DNA of 64,000 nucleotides from an uncultured delta proteobacterium (GTDB taxonomy: Bacteria > Myxococcota_A > Polyangia > Haliangiales > Haliangiaceae): contig CAADGB010000043.1 of assembly GCA_900696455.1 (NCBI GenBank), positions 25,084-89,083 of the forward strand, in the 5' to 3' direction. Shown here one piece after another: positions 1-8,215 of the stretch. A program made the translations under genes and the position numbers. How positions within the stretch are numbered: position 1 is the stretch's first letter; each line of letters begins with the position of its first letter. The notes beneath the pieces are model-generated. The model was not told the origin of the DNA. It ran no database searches and saw only the letters and a list, made by a program, of their open reading frames with translations.

Positions 1-2
1 CG

Positions 3-257
3 TACACGATTCGACACCACGCGCGCATCCAGGCCCGGCAGATGATGCTGAAGGAGTCCGAGGTCGCCGGGCTGCACGTTCGCGACGCCGTCGTGCACGG
101 CGATCAGGACGGTCCGTCATTCGACCAGCTCGTCGAGCAGAACATGGCGAAGGGCATGACCCGCGAGGAGGCCCTCGAAGCGATCATCGAGGGCGCGCGC
201 CGCACGAACAAGGACTACAACCGCAGGAACAAGGTGAAGGACGGAGGTGAACGGTGA
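3..257 (+). CDS. Hypothetical protein, 5' end outside the window
   Basis: The frame is open to the left edge, so only the last 84 residues are visible. They are charged and probably helical, with a TREEALEAIIEG helix and a basic tail (RRNKVKDGGER). No domain is recognised. The stop overlaps the GTG of the next gene (GTGA), and the GGAGGT ribosome binding site for that gene lies inside this one at 243-248, so the two are translationally coupled. Confidence 0.6.
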   Translation, partial: YTIRHHARIQARQMMLKESEVAGLHVRDAVVHGDQDGPSFDQLVEQNMAKGMTREEALEAIIEGARRTNKDYNRRNKVKDGGER

Positions 258-1792
258 GCGCTCCCAAGCTCGAGCCGCACGTCATCGAGACCCCGGGTCC
301 CACGCGTGGCTCGGCGGAGTTGCGCCGGTGGGCCGCGAAGCACCCGTGTGCCTGTGGCCACGCGGACGTCGAATCGCTTCGCTACCGCGTGGGCAATCTC
401 CCCGATGGACGCGTCCTCGCCCAGCTACACGGCACGTGCCCGTCGTGCGGGCGACCACGTCGGATCACGTCATGGTTGTTGCGCGATGAGATGCCGCCCC
501 TGATGGACTTTCACCTGGAGCCTTTCGCGGAGCCATCGCGCCTCATCGGTCCGCACGAGTTCCTGGCCATCGTGCTGCGCGCCGACCTCGACGCCGATCC
601 GGACATGATCGACGTCCCCACCCTGGACGAACAGTACCCGCTCAACGCGCGGGCGCTCGAAGGGATCAACGAGCTGGCCAAGTTCCTCCCCGACGGCGCC
701 GACGAGATCCCCGACGCCGCCTACCAGGGTGACGGCTGGCCGGCCGCGCGTGCCGAGCAGCCCGAGTGCTACACGCGCGCGTGGATCGAGCGCACGCGGG
801 CGCGGCTCGTCGAGCAGCGCGCACGCTACGAGGCGAACGGGAACCGCGGCACCCCCGACGTCCCGCCGCCGCCGCCCAAGCTAAGGCCCTTCTCGCGCGA
901 GGCGCTGGAGGCGCACCGCCTCTGGACCGAGAAGGGCGGGCGCGGCCTCGGCCAGCGGCTCACCGTGGCCGACTTCGACGCCACCGGGCTCGAGCTCGAC
1001 GCCCAGCGACTCTCGGGGCTCATCGCCGATCACGTCACGTTCGACAAGGCAGACTTCTCGTTCGGCGACCTGGACGCCGCCGAGTGGACGGGCTGCACGG
1101 CGCGCGAGGCCGCGTTCGGCAGCACGCGCGTGGCCGGCGCGACGCTCGTGCGCTGCAACTTCGAGCGCGCGATCATGGGCCTCACCAAGCTCGGCGACTC
1201 GAAGATCGTCCTGTGCAACTTCGATGGGGCCTACCTGGATCGGTCGACGTGGTACCGGGCGAACGTGCGCGAGTCGAGCTTCCGCGGCGTCCAGTTCGGG
1301 AACGCCGCCTTCGACAAGGCCATCTTCACCGATTGCGACTTCCGAGGCGCCGATTTCTCGCTCGTCACGGAGGATCTACTCGGGACGATCTTCGATGCCC
1401 TGTTCCTGCGCTGCGACCTGCGGGACACGAAATGGAGAGGGCGCTCGCTCCATCGCGGTCGCTTCATCGACTGCAACTTCGGTGGCTCGTCGGGCCCGCC
1501 GTCGGACGTGACCGAGGTGCAGATCGAGAACCCCGATCTCACGTCCGAGGGCAACGGACCACCGGGTCTCACGCGCGACGACCTCTGTCGCTACTGGAAG
1601 ATGGACATGGCGAAGGTCCAGGCCGACGACGATCGGATCCGTGCCTACTGGCGCGAGCGCTTCATCAAGGACCGCATGGATCCCGACGACCCGTATCACG
1701 CCGCCCGGCTGGAGAACTTCGTCAAGCACCCCGCGTCGTATGATCCCGACTTCGACATCGAGCCAGTCACCGAATGGGTCGACGACGAATGA
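254..1792 (+). CDS. Pentapeptide-repeat protein with N-terminal Cys-rich (zinc-ribbon-like) segment
   Basis: A 512-residue protein. Residues about 32-75 carry CACGH and CPSCGR pairs that resemble a zinc ribbon. Residues about 230-390 are a run of pentapeptide repeats of the A(D/N)LXX/F type (for example ADFSF, CNFER, ANVRE, ADFSL), which fold into a right-handed quadrilateral helix. A charged helical C-terminus follows. Pentapeptide proteins act as DNA mimics, effectors or scaffolds; which applies here is unknown. The GTG start is set by GGAGGT at 243-248 and the 4-nt overlap with the upstream gene. The next gene starts inside this stop (ATGA), so it sits in an operon. Confidence 0.8.
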   Translation: MSAPKLEPHVIETPGPTRGSAELRRWAAKHPCACGHADVESLRYRVGNLPDGRVLAQLHGTCPSCGRPRRITSWLLRDEMPPLMDFHLEPFAEPSRLIGPHEFLAIVLRADLDADPDMIDVPTLDEQYPLNARALEGINELAKFLPDGADEIPDAAYQGDGWPAARAEQPECYTRAWIERTRARLVEQRARYEANGNRGTPDVPPPPPKLRPFSREALEAHRLWTEKGGRGLGQRLTVADFDATGLELDAQRLSGLIADHVTFDKADFSFGDLDAAEWTGCTAREAAFGSTRVAGATLVRCNFERAIMGLTKLGDSKIVLCNFDGAYLDRSTWYRANVRESSFRGVQFGNAAFDKAIFTDCDFRGADFSLVTEDLLGTIFDALFLRCDLRDTKWRGRSLHRGRFIDCNFGGSSGPPSDVTEVQIENPDLTSEGNGPPGLTRDDLCRYWKMDMAKVQADDDRIRAYWRERFIKDRMDPDDPYHAARLENFVKHPASYDPDFDIEPVTEWVDDE

Positions 1793-2928
1793 CCCGGAAC
1801 CATCGGACGGGCGACTCCGGCGCGAGCCTGCTCGGCGTCGCGCTCCTCGTCGGTGCCGCGCTCCTCTGGTACTACTGGCGGTCGCTCGAGCGAGCGACCG
1901 CCGATCGAACGACGGAGGACGGCACGCTCTGGTTCTACGCGAGCGATGTCGCTCCCGGCGACGTGCTCGACGGACATGCCGAGATCGACGCCGGGTTGCG
2001 AGTCACGATCGCGGGCGTCGTCGTCAACGGCGCCGGTGGCGAGCAGCTGATCAAAGGGAGGCTTCCCGGCTGGGGCGACCGCATCCAGGTCGAGGTGATC
2101 GGTGGATTCGTCCCCAAGGGCGAGGACCGCGATCGGATCGATTTCACCGTCAGGGTCCCGAACGACGCGCGGCCCGGCGACGTGCTCCCGCTCGACATCT
2201 CCGTCGAGTACGTCACCGCGGAGAACAACTACCTGGGCGGCTTCAAGAACGAGTGGCACGCCGAACGGTTCCGGATCGACGTACCGATCCACAGTCGAAC
2301 GGCGAGCATCCTTCGCCGTTCCGGGAAGGCGACCCTCGCCGTGGCCTCGTGGATCGGTGTGGTCGCGCTCCTGGTGGCTGCCTCGCGGTGGTACGGACGC
2401 CGGGATCGGACCGCGAGCCCCGCGTGGCTGCTCCTGCTCGTGCCGCACGCCATCCTGGGCTGGTTCTGGTTCTCGACCCTGGTCGAACACGCGACCCGCC
2501 TGCACGGCTGGTGGGTCGTGCTGCTCTGCTTGATCATCTGGTACCTCGCGTTCGCGGCGGTCTTCCTGGTCACGGCCCGCGACCGCGCGTGCCGCTACAC
2601 CGTCGTGCAGACGCGACTTCCCGTCGCCGAGGGCGATGCCTATCGCGCACCAGGTGCTCCGGTTCCTGCCGTCGAGGTGCACCAGCTCGAAGCGGCCTGG
2701 CGTACGGCGGGCTTCGCCGTCGAGCGGAGACGCGGCGAGCTGCGCGTCTCGCGCTTCGAGGGCGGAAGCGCGCGTGTCCCGATCCCGGCGTCGCAGACGT
2801 TCGGTGGTGGCGAGAGTTTCGAGATCACGAGCGAGGATGCCGACACCGCGCTGGCTCTCATGTCCGCCGCGGCCGGTGTCCTGGGCGAGCTGCGATGGAC
2901 GGTCGCCTCCCGAGGTCGACTCCCATGA
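1789..2928 (+). CDS. Membrane protein with extracytoplasmic domain, function unknown
   Basis: A 379-residue protein starting at the ATG that overlaps the upstream stop (ATGA). A hydrophobic helix at about 11-30 is followed by a beta-rich region of about 130 residues, then three further membrane segments near 175-195, 205-225 and 235-260, and a soluble C-terminal domain. The layout suggests one periplasmic or exposed domain held by four helices. I do not recognise the family. Its stop overlaps the ATG of the FHA protein, which suggests the two are made together and may form a signalling pair. Confidence 0.7.
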   Translation: MTRNHRTGDSGASLLGVALLVGAALLWYYWRSLERATADRTTEDGTLWFYASDVAPGDVLDGHAEIDAGLRVTIAGVVVNGAGGEQLIKGRLPGWGDRIQVEVIGGFVPKGEDRDRIDFTVRVPNDARPGDVLPLDISVEYVTAENNYLGGFKNEWHAERFRIDVPIHSRTASILRRSGKATLAVASWIGVVALLVAASRWYGRRDRTASPAWLLLLVPHAILGWFWFSTLVEHATRLHGWWVVLLCLIIWYLAFAAVFLVTARDRACRYTVVQTRLPVAEGDAYRAPGAPVPAVEVHQLEAAWRTAGFAVERRRGELRVSRFEGGSARVPIPASQTFGGGESFEITSEDADTALALMSAAAGVLGELRWTVASRGRLP

Positions 2929-4019
2929 CCGCGGCCAAGTCCCCACAGTCGACCGATCCCATGAACGGGGACGATGTCATCCGGTTCCCGCCGCCGGCAC
3001 CGGCCACGGTGCTCCGGCGGGTCGGCAGCGACGACGGGCCGATCGACCTCACGCGGCTCGGCGACAACACCATCATCGGACGCGTGCCACGCAAGACGGA
3101 TCCACCGTCGAACGCCGACCTGCAACTGGCCTCGACGAAGGTCTCGCTCCTCCATGCAGAGCTGTACCGCAAGGGCCGAACGTGGCGCGTGCGCGACATG
3201 GGATCGAGCAACGGCACGTACGACGCGGCCGGCGAGTACCACAAGGAGATGGTCATGCTCCCCGGGCGGATCGTCCGGTTCGCCGACGTCCGCATGATCC
3301 CGCTCAACCCGGCGCAGTGCGAGCTGCGCGAGCGGCCCCGGTGGTCCCTCGGCTTCGACCGGCACACCGCGGTCGACGAGGCGCTGAGCGAGATCGCGCA
3401 CGAGCGACCCGTGGCGCTCGTCGGGCCGACCGGAAGCGAGCACGAGGCGCTGGCGCGCGCGATCCACGCCGCGTCGGTGCGCAGCAACCTGCCGTTCTTC
3501 GTCGTGCCGAACCGGACGACATCGCGCCATCAGCTCGTCCCGCATCGCGGCGGGACGGTGTTTCTCGATCTGAACGCGGTCGAGCGCAAGCACATCGCGG
3601 CGACGTTCGTGCGGGCGCTGCTCGGCGCCGGCCCGGAGGCGCCGCTCTACCTGCGGCCGATCATCGCGGCGCGGAGCGAGCGCGACGTGCGCGCGCTGTT
3701 CCTCGCGCACACGCCGCTCGCGCTTCCCACCGTCGAGCTTCCGCCCGTGCGCGACCGGCGCGCGGAGGTCCCGCGCATGCTCGACGAGCTGATGCAGCGC
3801 GCGGGCCGCCGCCTGGCGGATCTGGACGCGACGATGCGGGCCGTGCTCCTGGCCCGGCCATGGAAGCGCAACCTCGAAGAGGTGAGGACCGCCGGCTCCA
3901 TCCTCGGCGTGTGGTTGACCGAGCGCTCGGGGCGCAAGACGGCCGAGAAGGTCGGGCTCAGCCACGAGGGCGTGAACAAGTTCCTGCGTAGCCTCGGGCA
4001 CGACTTCGGCCGCGAGTAG
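2925..4019 (+). CDS. FHA-domain protein fused to a degenerate sigma-54-activator-like domain
   Basis: A 364-residue protein. Residues about 30-125 form an FHA domain, which binds phosphothreonine (TIIGR at the start, GSSNGTYD as the key turn). The rest follows the plan of an NtrC-type activator: VALVGPTGSEHEALARAIH replaces the Walker A segment, GGTVFLDL the Walker B, LPPVRDRRAEVP the sensor region, and the C-terminus is a Fis-like helix-turn-helix (TAEKVGLSHEGVNKFLRSLG). The Walker Lys is replaced, the Walker B Glu is Leu and the GAFTGA loop is missing, so it should neither hydrolyse ATP nor touch sigma-54. It probably works as a phospho-dependent DNA-binding or scaffold protein. The ATG overlaps the upstream stop. 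Confidence 0.85.
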   Translation: MTAAKSPQSTDPMNGDDVIRFPPPAPATVLRRVGSDDGPIDLTRLGDNTIIGRVPRKTDPPSNADLQLASTKVSLLHAELYRKGRTWRVRDMGSSNGTYDAAGEYHKEMVMLPGRIVRFADVRMIPLNPAQCELRERPRWSLGFDRHTAVDEALSEIAHERPVALVGPTGSEHEALARAIHAASVRSNLPFFVVPNRTTSRHQLVPHRGGTVFLDLNAVERKHIAATFVRALLGAGPEAPLYLRPIIAARSERDVRALFLAHTPLALPTVELPPVRDRRAEVPRMLDELMQRAGRRLADLDATMRAVLLARPWKRNLEEVRTAGSILGVWLTERSGRKTAEKVGLSHEGVNKFLRSLGHDFGRE

Positions 4020-4194
4020 CATCGGCGCGCCGCGCGCGACGCCGATGCGAGCGAGGATCCTCGGCGAGCCTGGCAACTGCCGACCGTTTCTCCGCGCGCC
4101 GCTGCCATTCGGGAGGATGTGCGCGGCGGTGTTCGTAGTCTGGGGCAAACCGACACGACGCTCCGCCACGTGCGGCGTCAGCCCCGGAGAACAA

Positions 4195-4674
4195 GTGAGC
4201 TGCCCCCAGAATCCCGACCGCCACGACATCGATGCGCTCGCCTCCTTCACCGACGTGGAGGAGATCGTGCGCGCCCTGGCCTACGCCGAGTTGCGCGCGA
4301 TCATGCTCGCGTGGGCGCGCGTGCCCGTGCGGCACCCGTCCGAGCTAGTGCGCGTGGCGATCGATCGCGTCGTCGCCGAAGGCGCCTGCGCCCGCGGGTT
4401 CGGTCAGCGACTCCGCGACGCCATCCGGGCCGAGACGGCCAGCGCGCTCATGGAAGCGATCGGCAGGGCGGGCCCGGTTCCCTGGCATCGGCCGCTCGCG
4501 CCCGGGCAGCTTGGCGAGGCCGCCGGGCTCGAGGTCATCTTCGACGAAGCGGGCGAGCTCGCCGGCCGCGTACGAGGCAACGACCCGCGCGTGCTCTCGA
4601 CCGCGGTCGCGCTCACCGACTACGTGCGCTCGCGCCGCCGCGCGCGCCTGGCGCGGGGGACGACGCCGCCGTGA
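4195..4674 (+). CDS. Hypothetical protein
   Basis: 159 residues from the GTG at 4195, preceded by GGAGA at 4186-4190. Upstream in-frame ATGs lie in sequence with no coding look, so the later start was chosen. It is mostly helical and charged, rich in Ala and Arg, with no recognised domain. The 175-bp gap before it (4020-4194) is the first clear break in the operon and may hold a promoter, though I see no convincing -35/-10 pair. Its stop overlaps the GTG of the next gene (GTGA). Confidence 0.65.
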   Translation: MSCPQNPDRHDIDALASFTDVEEIVRALAYAELRAIMLAWARVPVRHPSELVRVAIDRVVAEGACARGFGQRLRDAIRAETASALMEAIGRAGPVPWHRPLAPGQLGEAAGLEVIFDEAGELAGRVRGNDPRVLSTAVALTDYVRSRRRARLARGTTPP

Positions 4675-5231
4675 GCGAACCGCCGGACGTCGACGTGACC
4701 GACGATGCGCTCGCAGCGATGCGCCACGGCGAGCTGGTGGCGATGTTGAACCGGCTCTATGCGGCGGCCGGCGAGCCGGCCATCACCGCAAGCACGGCGA
4801 GCGCGTCCTCGGACGGCGAGCTGCGAGACCGCATCCGCGGCGTGCGACGCCGTCTGCTCGCGAAGGCGAGCGGGCGTCCGCCCGCCGACCCTCTCGACGC
4901 GCCCCCGGCCGCCGAGAGGCCACGCCGTGCGCGGCCAACCGACGACGTGCCCACCCGTCGGCCGTTCGTGGTGCTCGTCTCCGAGGACCAGGCGCTGGCG
5001 CGGCGAGCCCGCGCGAGCTGCGGGCCGCGCGGCGTCGTGCTCGTGTGGGTCGCGTCGCAGGCCACGTTCGCCAAGCTCGTCACGAGCGTCACGCCAACCT
5101 ACGTCGTCATCGAAGGCGCCGCCGACCGGATCGACGACGCGAGCGTGCGCGAGCTGTCCGCGCGCGGCGTCCGCTTCCGCTGGTGCCGCAGCACGTCCGA
5201 GGCGCTCGATGCCCTCGCGGAGATCGAATAG
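4671..5231 (+). CDS. Hypothetical protein with receiver-like C-terminal fold
   Basis: 186 residues from a GTG overlapping the upstream stop. The first 80 residues are a charged helical segment, then a Pro/Arg linker. From about residue 100 the pattern is alternating hydrophobic strands and helices (FVVLVSEDQALARRAR, YVVIEGA) that recall a response-regulator receiver domain. The phosphoacceptor Asp pattern is not conserved, so if it is a receiver it is a pseudo-receiver. The resemblance is by eye only. It sits near the FHA protein, which would fit a local phospho-signalling unit. Confidence 0.55.
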   Translation: MSEPPDVDVTDDALAAMRHGELVAMLNRLYAAAGEPAITASTASASSDGELRDRIRGVRRRLLAKASGRPPADPLDAPPAAERPRRARPTDDVPTRRPFVVLVSEDQALARRARASCGPRGVVLVWVASQATFAKLVTSVTPTYVVIEGAADRIDDASVRELSARGVRFRWCRSTSEALDALAEIE

Positions 5232-5265
5232 CGCACCGCCTCCCTCTCTCACCTGCAAGGACCCC

Positions 5266-5886
5266 ATGTCAGAGCATGATCACCTCCGTCGCACGACCTC
5301 GCTCCCCGCCCCGTCGGTCACGCCGCACGGCACGTCCGCCGGCAAGCGCACGCTCACGCAGTCGCTGTTGCCGGTGCAGCGCTCGCTCCGCGACGAGCAG
5401 CGGGCGGTCGTCGACTTCGACGGCGCGGCCGGCGACGACTTCTACGACCAGCGCGCCACGGTGGAGGGGCGGCCGACCGACATCCCGCTCACCGATCGGC
5501 AGATCCGCCGCGCTCGGCGCAAGAACCCGGACTGGATCCGGCGCCTGAAGGTCTCGGCGCTCATCTTCAGCAACGCCGAGGTGGACAGCTCGGCGTTCGC
5601 GCTCGAACTCGCCGCGAAGCAGGCCGCACACGGCACGCTGAGGGTGGACGGCATCGCCGGGCCGCGCACCGTTGCCGCCGTCGCGCGCCAGGTCAGCGAC
5701 GCGCGCTCGGGGCGCGCGGGTGGTGCGACCCACGCCAGTGGTGTGGCCCACCACGACCCCAACACGCCGCGCGCCGTCGTCGACTTCGACGCGGCGGCGG
5801 GCGACAGCTTCTACGACAGCCGCCCGACGGTCGAGCCGCACGACGATCCGTTCGGGCTGCACCTGCTCGGCGATCGCAGGGGATGA
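5266..5886 (+). CDS. Peptidoglycan-binding-like protein with duplicated acidic repeat
   Basis: 206 residues. An N-terminal GKRTLTQSLLPVQR segment resembles, as far as I remember, a motif before the DUF4157 domain in myxobacterial proteins linked to injection systems. A repeat of about 22 residues, RAVVDFDGAAGDDFYDQR, recurs near the C-terminus as RAVVDFDAAAGDSFYDSR. Between them lies a helical segment ending LRVDGIAGPRTVAAVAR, which looks like the end of a PG_binding_1 domain. There is no signal peptide. The ATG at 5266 follows a pyrimidine-rich stretch. Probable role: an element-encoded protein that contacts the cell wall. Confidence 0.6.
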   Translation: MSEHDHLRRTTSLPAPSVTPHGTSAGKRTLTQSLLPVQRSLRDEQRAVVDFDGAAGDDFYDQRATVEGRPTDIPLTDRQIRRARRKNPDWIRRLKVSALIFSNAEVDSSAFALELAAKQAAHGTLRVDGIAGPRTVAAVARQVSDARSGRAGGATHASGVAHHDPNTPRAVVDFDAAAGDSFYDSRPTVEPHDDPFGLHLLGDRRG

Positions 5887-6010
5887 CCGCGACCACCTGT
5901 GCGGCCGTCGAGCGGCCGTCAATCGTCGAGACGCAACTTCTCGCGGGGCTTGCCGATACCGCGCGCGGGCTCGGGCATCCCGCTCGACCCGCACACCCTG
6001 GAGACCGCTC

Positions 6011-6406
6011 ATGCGAACGATCAAGTACGACCCGACCATCATCCACACCTTCGCCCGTCAGCTCTACCATCGGGCCTTCCTCGTCGTCGCCGGCTACACG
6101 ATCGCCGCCGCGGCCCTCACCGCGGCGGTGGTGTTCATCGGCGGCACGCTCCTGGCGCAGGATGTCGAGCGCGGGCCGGGGATCGGCGACGCTCTCCTGT
6201 TCGGCGTGGCAGGAGGTCTCGTCGGCTTCCTCATCGGCCGGCAGCGCGCGTTCTGGTTCAAGCTCCAGGCGCAGACGGCGCTCTGCCAGGCGCAGATCGA
6301 GGCCAACACGAGGAACCTGGCCTACGTGCTCGGGACCCCGGTGTCACCGCCCATGCGACCGGCGGTCGATGCCGAGGCGGTGACCGTCCGCGCCGAGTCG
6401 GCGTGA
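6011..6406 (+). CDS. Small membrane protein, two transmembrane helices
   Basis: 131 residues. Two strongly hydrophobic stretches at about 22-48 and 60-78 with a Gly-rich turn between them, then an amphipathic helix (FWFKLQAQTALCQAQIEANTR) and a short tail. The ATG is preceded by GGAGA. The gene stands alone between 124-bp and 126-bp gaps in which I see nothing firm. Function unknown; it is one of several small membrane proteins in the element. Confidence 0.65.
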   Translation: MRTIKYDPTIIHTFARQLYHRAFLVVAGYTIAAAALTAAVVFIGGTLLAQDVERGPGIGDALLFGVAGGLVGFLIGRQRAFWFKLQAQTALCQAQIEANTRNLAYVLGTPVSPPMRPAVDAEAVTVRAESA

Positions 6407-6532
6407 CGGCAAGGGCCGGCAACGAGCGGCACGGCAAGCAACGACCGCTCACACCTGTCGAAACCCCGCCTGCTGTTGCCTTACCTACCCGCGCACCTTG
6501 CGCACCAACCCGCCGCACGACTGGAGGAGTAC

Positions 6533-6586
6533 ATGAACGAAGTATGCGATGACAGGATTCGGTGGATCGCGGGAGGTGGCGCGTGA
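6533..6586 (+). CDS. 17-residue leader peptide coupled to the sigma-like gene
   Basis: A 17-codon frame (MNEVCDDRIRWIAGGGA) with one of the strongest ribosome binding sites in the region, GGAGGAG at 6523-6529, three bases before the ATG. Its stop overlaps the GTG start of the downstream gene (GTGA), and that gene's own GGGAGGT lies inside the leader. This is the usual build of a translationally coupled leader. It might tune expression of the regulator, but there is no evidence that the peptide itself acts. Confidence 0.5.
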   Translation: MNEVCDDRIRWIAGGGA

Positions 6587-7554
6587 CGCAGTCCATCGAC
6601 GGCGACCGTGACCGCCTCCCGCCGCCCCCGCGCCAGCTGCCGGTGGGCTCGACGGATGCGCTCGATTCGCTTCCGGAGCCCGTCGCACCGGACGGCTCGG
6701 CGCCGGTGGCGGAGACCGATCCGCTGGCCACGATGCAACGGGCCTTCGAGGAGCAGCTCACCGGGCAGGTGTACGAGAAGCTCCGCGGGACCGGCGGCGT
6801 GATCAGCGGCCAGCTCAAGGCCCGCGGCATCCTCGACGCGAGCGGGGAGGATCTGATCAACGACGCGCTCCGGCGCACCTATGCCGGGACCGTCACGTGG
6901 CACCACGAGCGCGAGAAGGTGCCGCTGGTGAGGCACATCCGCTACGTCGCCTGGAGCGACTTCCGGGCGCTCGTGCGCAAGCGCGCGGGGGAGGTCTGGG
7001 TGCGCACGCGCCCCGAGTCCTGTCCGGCCACGGAAGCGCCGGACGAGCACCACCAGGACGCGCACGCGGAGCGCGCGTCGCTCGACGCGCTTCCCGGTGG
7101 GAGCGAGGTGGACGGGGCGCACGCCGAGCCCGGGGACCCGAGCAGCGAGAGGTCGATCGACACCGCCGAGAAGCCGCCACGCGGCGCGTCGATGTCGGAC
7201 GCCCTGGACGTGCCGGAGGATCTCTCCCCGGGCGAGGCCCGGCACGCGAGGGCCCCCGCCACCCACGTGGATGTGGAGCAGCAGGCCGGGGACGACGATC
7301 CGGTGCGACGGATGGAGCAGCGGAGCCTGCTCCGCGAGGTCGGCGATGTGCTGTGGCGGATCGCCGCGATGAGCGCGGACCAGGATCTTCGTTACGCGCT
7401 GATCGCTCTCTTCCATGGCGCGCGCGGCGAGCAGGATCTGATGGCGATGATGGAGATGGATCACCCGCGGGCGCGGCGTGCGTGGCGGATGGTCCGCCGC
7501 CTGATCTGCGAGATCCCCGATGACCTGCGTGCGGAAGCGCGCGAGTTGATGTAG
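6583..7554 (+). CDS. Sigma-70-like (ECF-type) regulator, tentative
   Basis: 323 residues from the GTG at 6583 (GGGAGGT at 6571-6577). Residues about 55-150 look like a region-2 fold: DLINDALRRTYAGTVTW, then a WSDFRALVRKRAG helix. A long acidic, low-complexity linker follows (about 150-240). The last 85 residues have a region-4-like pattern ending in a helix-turn-helix-type stretch (DLMAMMEMDHPRARRAWRM). Overall length and order fit an extracytoplasmic-function sigma factor with an enlarged linker. The match is by eye, and a non-sigma DNA-binding protein is possible. Confidence 0.5.
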   Translation: MTQSIDGDRDRLPPPPRQLPVGSTDALDSLPEPVAPDGSAPVAETDPLATMQRAFEEQLTGQVYEKLRGTGGVISGQLKARGILDASGEDLINDALRRTYAGTVTWHHEREKVPLVRHIRYVAWSDFRALVRKRAGEVWVRTRPESCPATEAPDEHHQDAHAERASLDALPGGSEVDGAHAEPGDPSSERSIDTAEKPPRGASMSDALDVPEDLSPGEARHARAPATHVDVEQQAGDDDPVRRMEQRSLLREVGDVLWRIAAMSADQDLRYALIALFHGARGEQDLMAMMEMDHPRARRAWRMVRRLICEIPDDLRAEARELM

Positions 7555-7563
7555 GAGGAAGCC

Positions 7564-8166
7564 ATGGCGAACGAAACCGAAACCGAACGCGTGGCCTTCG
7601 AGCGCCTGGACACTGCGCTGGAGCAGATCCCGCCGACCGGCGAGACGGGCGCCGCGGCGCTCGCGGTCGTCGATCAAATCATGGAAACGGCCGACCGCGC
7701 CATCCATGACGCCCAGCGCGTGTTCGTGAGTGACACGACACGGACCCGGCTGGCCGCCTTGCGCGCCGAGCTGTACGGCCGGCCGGTGCCGGTCGAGTCA
7801 GCCGACGAGCGCACGCGGCTGCCCGACGCGGGTGGCCAGCTCGACGCGACCGCCGCCAACCTGCTGGTGGGGCTGGTCGAGCGCGCCCTGCGCGACCTGG
7901 GTGAGGTGCCTGGCGAGTGGGACGCGCTGGACCTGGTCCGGTCGTGGCTCGAACGCGGCCAGCGCGGCGAGGACAACACCGACGGCGCGCTCTCGGCGCT
8001 GCATCTGATCGCGGCGGAGCGTGCGAGCCCGGTCGGCAGAGCCCCCGAGACCGTGATCGACGACGCCCTCGCGCGCCTCCCGCGCGAGCACTGGCAGCGG
8101 TTGCTGGCCCTGTTCAGCTCGGCGCTCGCTGACCGCCGGCCCGTCGCCAGCGCGCCGCCTCGATAG
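7564..8166 (+). CDS. Hypothetical helical protein
   Basis: 200 residues, nine bases after the sigma-like gene, with AGGAGG before the ATG. It is almost entirely helical (TALEQIPPTGETGAAALAVV; LVGLVERALRDLGEVPGEW) and acidic at the N-terminus. No recognised domain. Its tight link to the sigma-like gene would fit an anti-sigma or partner role, but nothing in the sequence proves that. It ends just before a hairpin shared with the convergent gene at 8216-8923. Confidence 0.6.
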   Translation: MANETETERVAFERLDTALEQIPPTGETGAAALAVVDQIMETADRAIHDAQRVFVSDTTRTRLAALRAELYGRPVPVESADERTRLPDAGGQLDATAANLLVGLVERALRDLGEVPGEWDALDLVRSWLERGQRGEDNTDGALSALHLIAAERASPVGRAPETVIDDALARLPREHWQRLLALFSSALADRRPVASAPPR

Positions 8167-8182
8167 TCGTTCCCGCGACCGA

Positions 8183-8205
8183 GGCGCGCTGCGCGGCTGC
8201 GCGCC
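8183..8205. terminator. Hairpin between convergent genes
   Basis: GGCGCGC at 8183-8189 pairs with GCGCGCC at 8199-8205 around a 9-nt loop. It lies between the stops of two converging genes, so it may end transcription from both sides. There is no T-tract on either side. Confidence 0.4.
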
Positions 8206-8215
8206 GCCGCGGCCA

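Noticed and set aside
2925..4019. Annotating the FHA protein as a working sigma-54 activator
   Set aside because: Walker A Lys, Walker B Glu and GAFTGA are absent.
6407..6530. Promoter for the leader and sigma-like gene
   Set aside because: Several TTGC and TACC words are present but no pair with convincing spacing.
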